A DNA stretch of 64,000 nucleotides from NCBI RefSeq assembly GCF_009720825.1, contig NZ_WNKY01000017.1, positions 54,283 to 118,282 of the forward strand. The letters are read 5' to 3'. The translations under genes were made by a program, and so were the position numbers. Source of the stretch: Duganella radicis. GTDB taxonomy: Bacteria > Pseudomonadota > Gammaproteobacteria > Burkholderiales > Burkholderiaceae_D. This document shows positions 60,278 through 64,000 of the stretch, piece after piece. Every line of letters starts with the position of its first letter. The stretch's first letter is position 1. The notes beneath the pieces are model-generated. The model was not told the DNA's origin, did no database searches, and saw nothing but the letters and a program-made list of their open reading frames with translations.

Positions 60278-60852
60278 GGTTCGAGGTCGGAGCGCATATT
60301 GCGGACGATATCCTGGGTGTGGAAGCCGTAGCTGCCACCCTCACGGATTTTGATGCGGTCGGCGAAGAACAGTTCCAGCGTGGTGCGGATGGTGGGGAAG
60401 GCCAGATCGTCCCAGGGGATTTCCTTTTCCGTGAACAGCTGGACTTCCAGGCTTTCCTCGCCGGGTGCGAAATCGAGGTCGAGCAGCTCGGCCAGGTAGA
60501 ACATATGGACCTGGTGCACGCGCGCCACGTTAAGCAGCGTGAACAGATTGCCAAGTCTGATATTGGCGCCGGCTTCCTCCTGCGTTTCACGCATGGCGGC
60601 TTCGCCGGTGGTCTCATTGTTTTCCATGAAACCGGCCGGCAGGGTCCAGTAGCCGTAGCGCGGCTCGATGGCGCGTTTGCACAGCAGGACTTTCAGTTCG
60701 CCGTCGCGTTCCCACACCGGGATCGAGCCCAGCACCATTTTCGGATTCTGGTAATGGATGGTGGCGCAGCTGCCGCACACATAGCGGGGACGGTTGTCGC
60801 CAGCCGGGATGGACAGGCTGACGGGGGAAGCGCATTCGGAACAGAATTTCAT
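60274..60852 (-). CDS. NUDIX hydrolase with N-terminal zinc ribbon
   Basis: The 192-residue protein begins with a zinc ribbon (CSEC near residue 4 and CGSC near 28) and then has a NUDIX fold with a full NUDIX box from [20 protein letters not shown] to AG. NUDIX enzymes split nucleoside diphosphates linked to other groups; the zinc-ribbon arrangement recalls NudC-like and ADP-ribose types. Start taken as the ATG at 60852; a TTG two codons earlier is possible. It is the first gene of the NUDIX-aat-bpt-pyrD-aldo/keto reductase operon. Confidence 0.9.
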   Translation of the reverse strand: MKFCSECASPVSLSIPAGDNRPRYVCGSCATIHYQNPKMVLGSIPVWERDGELKVLLCKRAIEPRYGYWTLPAGFMENNETTGEAAMRETQEEAGANIRLGNLFTLLNVARVHQVHMFYLAELLDLDFAPGEESLEVQLFTEKEIPWDDLAFPTIRTTLELFFADRIKIREGGSYGFHTQDIVRNMRSDLEP

Positions 60853-60972
60853 AAACAATTGCTCAAGTTGATTTTATGCTTACTTTACACCGATTGCCGA
60901 CCGCGCGGCATGTCGGCGGCGGCGCGAGCCTGGCATTTATTCGATCTATCGCGTGTGTTTGGGGGATTGATA

Positions 60973-61001
60973 TTGCCTAAACTCTAGATCTGCCCTATAA
61001 T
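60973..61001 (+). promoter_or_regulatory. Promoter of tRNA-fMet
   Basis: A -35 TTGCCT (60973-60978) and a perfect -10 TATAAT (60996-61001) are 17 bases apart, and the tRNA begins 13 bases later. Confidence 0.8.
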
Positions 61002-61013
61002 AACGGCATCAGA

Positions 61014-61090
61014 CGCGGGGTGGAGCAGTCTGGCAGCTCGTCGGGCTCATAACCCGAAGGTCACAGGTTCAAATCCTGTCCCCGCAACCA
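61014..61090 (+). tRNA. Initiator tRNA-Met (anticodon CAT)
   Basis: The 77-base sequence starts CGCGGGG and ends CCCCGCAACCA, so the first base C is unpaired with A72, an initiator mark. The anticodon stem has three G-C pairs beside the loop (CGGGCTCATAACCCG), also specific to initiators. T arm GGTTCAAATCC and encoded CCA are present. Confidence 0.97.
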
Positions 61091-61096
61091 AATTCA

Positions 61097-61131
61097 AAGC
61101 CGTTGATACCATCAGGAATCAGCGGCTTTTT
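61097..61131 (+). terminator. Terminator of tRNA-fMet
   Basis: AAGCCGTTGAT (61097-61107) pairs with ATCAGCGGCTT (61118-61128) with one G-T pair, followed by TTTTT. It overlaps the last codons of the convergent DUF29 gene. Confidence 0.85.
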
Positions 61132-61573
61132 CGTTTTTGCTCGTCCAGGGCATGAAGTCCTGTGTGAGTAGCTGCTCCCTGGTGCAGGCCAGGGTTTCTG
61201 GAAAGCTGGAGCGCGGCAGGTTGGCTTTGCTGGTCAGGCGGTCGGCGATGTCGGCGTAGGCATCGGCGATGTAGCCATCGAGTAGCGGTGCCATGCTGGG
61301 CATTTCAACGATCAGTTTTTCGATCCAGTCTCGATGCCCGCAGAGTTTCCCCAACCATCGGCCGGAAACACGCTCGGGATAGAGTTGGCTTTTCAGGAAG
61401 TAGTGCAGCAGTTTTCGTATGTGCCGCTTCAATTCCTTTCTCTGATAGCGCGCCAAGCCCAATATTTCAGCGACCAGGTATTCAACATCCAGTTGAGCGA
61501 AATGCTGTGTGCGCAACAGTTTAACTTGGCGCTGCGTCCATACGTAGTAGTCGGCATTGTATAAATTGTTCAT
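61112..61573 (-). CDS. DUF29 family protein (paralogue 1)
   Basis: The 153-residue protein is helical and has the DUF29 pattern: LYNADYYVWTQRQVKLLRTQ near the start, an acidic helix (LVAEILGLARYQRKELKRHI), a middle region with LHYFLKSQLYPERVSGRWLG, and a final SFPETLACTREQLLTQDFMP. DUF29 is widespread in cyanobacteria and proteobacteria, and its function is unknown. It follows a second DUF29 gene with a four-base overlap and shares about one third of positions by eye. Its stop lies inside the tRNA terminator hairpin. Confidence 0.88.
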   Translation of the reverse strand: MNNLYNADYYVWTQRQVKLLRTQHFAQLDVEYLVAEILGLARYQRKELKRHIRKLLHYFLKSQLYPERVSGRWLGKLCGHRDWIEKLIVEMPSMAPLLDGYIADAYADIADRLTSKANLPRSSFPETLACTREQLLTQDFMPWTSKNEKAADS

Positions 61574-62010
61574 GGCAGGAAGTTGCTGTCCAGGATTTGC
61601 CGCATGGTGAAAGGAACAGTGCGTGGAAAATTTTCGATGGGAATTCCTGTTTCGCGAGCTGCTTTACGGCGCGCGCTTTTGTAGGCGTCCTGGATGGTGT
61701 GCTCTAATTTGGGGCGTAAGCTAGGCATGCGCTTCATTCCTTCCTTGATGCGCTCGCGTTGCTCAAATATGGTACTGATCCAGCTTCGGCCGATATGGTC
61801 GGGCTGCAGCTGGAATTTGAGCAGGTGCATGATGAGTATCGTCAGCCGGTGTTCAAGCTCGTGCTGCCTGTTTTTGCCCATGGTTTCGATTTCCTCGATG
61901 AGGTTGGGCAGATCAAGTCGCTCGAAATCGTGGGCTTGCAATAGCTCCGCCTGATGGAGCAGCCATCGATGGAAGTCAGCCTGGTAGAGGTTGTTGAAGT
62001 GATCGTCCAT
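61570..62010 (-). CDS. DUF29 family protein (paralogue 2)
   Basis: The 146-residue protein has the same domain as its neighbour: NNLYQADFHRWLLHQAELLQ, LPNLIEEIETMGKNRQHELE, LLKFQLQPDHIGRSWISTI and a final NFPRTVPFTMRQILDSNFLP. It matches the commoner DUF29 consensus better than paralogue 1. The two genes overlap by four bases, so they are translated together and may form a heteromer. Function unknown. No toxin-like or nuclease motif is visible. Confidence 0.9.
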   Translation of the reverse strand: MDDHFNNLYQADFHRWLLHQAELLQAHDFERLDLPNLIEEIETMGKNRQHELEHRLTILIMHLLKFQLQPDHIGRSWISTIFEQRERIKEGMKRMPSLRPKLEHTIQDAYKSARRKAARETGIPIENFPRTVPFTMRQILDSNFLP

Positions 62011-62202
62011 GGGGCACCATCGTAGAACGGTGGAGGGGCTTTCACTTTATGCGCGATCAAACTGGTGTCAAGCGGCGGCGGCTGTGATTTATGAAACCAG
62101 TTTAAAAAATATTTCAGAAATTTATTGGCGCACGGAAACTATGTCACTTAGACTCGGCACCAGTTTGCATAATCTGGCGTACATATCCACTCTCGAGGGT
62201 CT

Positions 62203-63903
62203 ATGAAAATCCGAAACATTCTGACTGGCGCGTTTGATCGAACCCGTGTTGCCGCCGCACTGCTCCTGCTGAGCTCCGCCACGCTGCCAGGCCACGGCAG
62301 TGCCGCAGAAGCCGGCGTTTTCGTCCATCCGGGCACTCCGCTCACCCTCGCCGATCTCAGCGCGCTCAAGGCGCAGGTCGATCAGGGACGGGAACCGTGG
62401 AAATCCGGCTACGACCTGCTGGCGAACGATGGCAAGTCCCGGCTCACCTACGGCATGGCTGGTCCATACGCAACCGTGAGCCGTGCCCCGGACCTGAATC
62501 TCTGGCCATGGCGCAACGACATGACCGCCGTCTGGAATCTTTCGCGGATGTGGTATTTCACCGGCAACCAGGACTACGCGAAGAAGGCGCGCGAGATCCT
62601 GCTGGCGTGGGCCACCACCCAGACGGAATTCTCGGGCCGCGAGTCGATGCTTGATCTGGGCGACTACGCTTACATGTTCGTGGGCGGCGCGGACATCCTG
62701 CGCGGCACCTGGCAGGGCTGGAGCGACGATGACACGGCCGTGGTGAAGAAGTATTTCAAGGATGTCCTGATGCCGGCCTCGAATCCCTACGGCGAAAATC
62801 AGTTTGGCGCCGCCAACAAGGGCGCGCTGGCCCTGGTGGCGCTCGGGCTGATGGCCATCTACAACGACGATGCCGAAGCGCTGGACAAGGTGGTCTACCA
62901 GACGCGCACGCTCGCCCATATCGGACTGCGCAGTTCCAACGATATCGGCATGCTTGGCGACTCCCTGCGCGACCAGGGACACGCTCATGGACAGCTCAAG
63001 TCGCTGGTCATGCTGGCCGAGGCGCTGTGGAAGCAGGGCATCGACATTTATTCCGATTTTGACGACCGCCTGCTGGCGGCAGGTGAATATTTCGCCAGGG
63101 TGAATGAGCTGGCGCCCACGATCGCGCTGCCGTTCGGCACCACGGATGCCTATTACACCGCAGACTATACCAACCGCGGCTGGGGCGGCGGCAACCTCGT
63201 ACTCAACCAGGTGTATGGCGCCTACGTCCTGCGCAAGGGCATGCAGGCACCGTTTATCGCTCAACGGCGAGGTTGGATGCCGGTGGACAGCGGCAGTTTC
63301 ATGTTCCTGAAAGAGGCCGACGCGTCGACCGCGACGCCGGCGCCGGCGCCGGCGCTCCCTATTCCCATGAGCACGTCGGTCACCACGGGATTGAGCAGCA
63401 TTAACATCGGTGGCGCCACCCCGGCCGGCACCGCTACCTATGCCGGCGGCAAATGGACCGTGCAGGGCGCCGGCGCCGAGATCTGGGGGACCAGCGACAG
63501 CTGCTATTTCGCCTATCAGGCCCTCACCGGCAACGGCAGCATCATCGCCAAAGTCGATACGGTGCAGAACACCAACCTGTCGGCGAAGGCCGGCGTGATG
63601 ATGCGCACCAGCCTTGATCAGGGTGCCCCACGTGCCTGGATGGCCATCACCAACCGCATCCAGGCCGAACAGAACATGCAGAATCTCGCGGTGTATGGCG
63701 GCAACAACTATGGCAACAAGACCTTGCCCATCGCCAGCGCCACGCCTTCGTATTGGTTGAAGCTTGAGCGCATCGGCAACGTCATCACCGGATATATCTC
63801 TCCCGACGGCACCAACTGGGCCGCCACCGACGTCGGCCGCATCAACGATCCGCTGCCCGACACGATCTATGTCGTCGCCCCTGAACAATCCCATACGGCC
63901 TGA
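62203..63903 (+). CDS. Exported alginate lyase family protein with concanavalin-like domain
   Basis: The 566-residue protein has a signal peptide (AAALLLLSSATLPGHGSAA), an alginate-lyase-type alpha-helical toroid (about 40-370, with WPWRNDMTAVWNLSRMWYFT, SNPYGENQFGAANKGALAL and SLRDQGHAHGQLKSLVMLAE), a Pro/Ala linker near 380 (ATPAPAPALP), and a beta-rich concanavalin-like domain (GNGSIIAKVDTVQNTNLSAK, AGVMMRTSLDQG). It would cleave a uronate polysaccharide outside the cell. The last domain ends DTIYVVAPEQSHTA, short of the usual last strands, so the C-terminus looks cut. No other polysaccharide genes lie nearby. Confidence 0.85.
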   Translation: MKIRNILTGAFDRTRVAAALLLLSSATLPGHGSAAEAGVFVHPGTPLTLADLSALKAQVDQGREPWKSGYDLLANDGKSRLTYGMAGPYATVSRAPDLNLWPWRNDMTAVWNLSRMWYFTGNQDYAKKAREILLAWATTQTEFSGRESMLDLGDYAYMFVGGADILRGTWQGWSDDDTAVVKKYFKDVLMPASNPYGENQFGAANKGALALVALGLMAIYNDDAEALDKVVYQTRTLAHIGLRSSNDIGMLGDSLRDQGHAHGQLKSLVMLAEALWKQGIDIYSDFDDRLLAAGEYFARVNELAPTIALPFGTTDAYYTADYTNRGWGGGNLVLNQVYGAYVLRKGMQAPFIAQRRGWMPVDSGSFMFLKEADASTATPAPAPALPIPMSTSVTTGLSSINIGGATPAGTATYAGGKWTVQGAGAEIWGTSDSCYFAYQALTGNGSIIAKVDTVQNTNLSAKAGVMMRTSLDQGAPRAWMAITNRIQAEQNMQNLAVYGGNNYGNKTLPIASATPSYWLKLERIGNVITGYISPDGTNWAATDVGRINDPLPDTIYVVAPEQSHTA

Positions 63904-63938
63904 TTCTAAAGGCGAAACACGCGAAAAACACTGCTGAG

Positions 63939-63980
63939 ATTTGCAAGGTATCGGTAAAATGGTGGCAATTCCTTGCAAAT
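63939..63980 (+). terminator. Inverted repeat after the alginate lyase family gene
   Basis: ATTTGCAAGG (63939-63948) and CCTTGCAAAT (63971-63980) pair perfectly with a 22-base loop, followed by TTTTC. It may be a weak terminator or an operator of a gene beyond the window. Confidence 0.4.
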
Positions 63981-64000
63981 TTTCGAGGGTTGAATGGGAC

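Noticed and set aside
61014..62010. Genomic island integrated at tRNA-fMet
   Set aside because: No integrase and no repeat of the tRNA 3' end is visible in the window; only the DUF29 pair is adjacent.
62122..63978. A 618-residue reverse-strand open frame
   Set aside because: Antisense shadow of the alginate lyase family gene.
1..64000. CRISPR arrays, prophage, complete insertion sequences or integrons
   Set aside because: No regularly spaced repeats, no phage structural or integrase genes and no transposase gene with flanking repeats were seen.

Overview
The window is high-GC chromosomal DNA from a betaproteobacterium. The gene content fits the Oxalobacteraceae (Massilia / Duganella / Janthinobacterium group): a phasin, a DesA-type desaturase with the long Burkholderiales-style tail, an Aat-Bpt N-degron pair, a CysB-controlled sulfate transport operon and many chemoreceptor-type genes. 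The genus is inferred from family resemblance only. Most of the window looks like ordinary core and near-core chromosome. I see no prophage, integron, CRISPR array or complete insertion sequence. The clearest accessory piece is a low-GC MqsR/MqsA-like toxin-antitoxin pair near 40.2-40.7 kb.

Layout. 0-4.3 kb: the N-terminal part of a secreted M20 metallopeptidase, a PACE efflux gene divergent from a LysR regulator, dsbA, and a small operon (60-aa protein, alpha/beta hydrolase, GNAT acetyltransferase). 4.4-9.4 kb: a TetR regulator divergent from a complete EmrA-EmrB-OprM type tripartite efflux operon with a readable operator and promoter. 9.6-20.7 kb: a chemoreceptor, secreted metallopeptidase-like proteins, a BON protein, an MFS transporter, a lipoprotein phosphoesterase and an S9 peptidase. 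20.8-27.6 kb: PhzF, two paralogous solute-binding proteins flanking an unknown secreted protein, tRNA-Lys, a lone GspE/PilB ATPase, a spermidine synthase-like protein and a glycine-zipper protein. 27.9-36.1 kb: a barstar, purN, an RsmB-family methyltransferase, an MscS channel, a desaturase, rpmG-rpmB, radC, and an FKBP isomerase with ispH.

36.3-40.0 kb: livHMGF, the membrane and ATPase parts of a branched-chain amino acid importer, without its binding protein. 40.2-45.7 kb: mqsR-mqsA, phasin, a DMT exporter with nitroreductase, a PBP7-type endopeptidase, an IclR regulator and dgkA. 45.8-52.8 kb: sulfate acquisition (sbp, then a hydrolase, a 1-Cys peroxiredoxin and a TSUP permease, then cysT-cysW-cysA-cysB). 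A 26-bp motif, 22 of 26 identical, precedes both sbp and cysT and is probably a CysB site. 52.9-56.6 kb: a decayed chemoreceptor pseudogene and a TonB-dependent receptor. 56.6-60.9 kb: a compact five-gene leftward operon (NUDIX, aat, bpt, pyrD, aldo/keto reductase). 61.0-63.9 kb: initiator tRNA-Met, two tandem DUF29 genes and an alginate lyase family protein.

The most unusual pattern is regulatory. Several leaders carry perfect inverted repeats with one arm on or beside the Shine-Dalgarno sequence: the TSUP permease (16-bp arms), the M49-like peptidase (11 bp), radC (11 bp), cysT (7 bp), the BON protein (about 8 bp with a bulge) and, next to it, the phosphoesterase (9 bp). They may mask ribosome binding sites or act as operators; the sequence alone cannot decide. 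Other items worth a second look are the MqsA-like antitoxin that lacks its DNA-binding domain, the multiply broken chemoreceptor, the orphan barstar with an uncertain start, and the paralogous binding-protein cluster.
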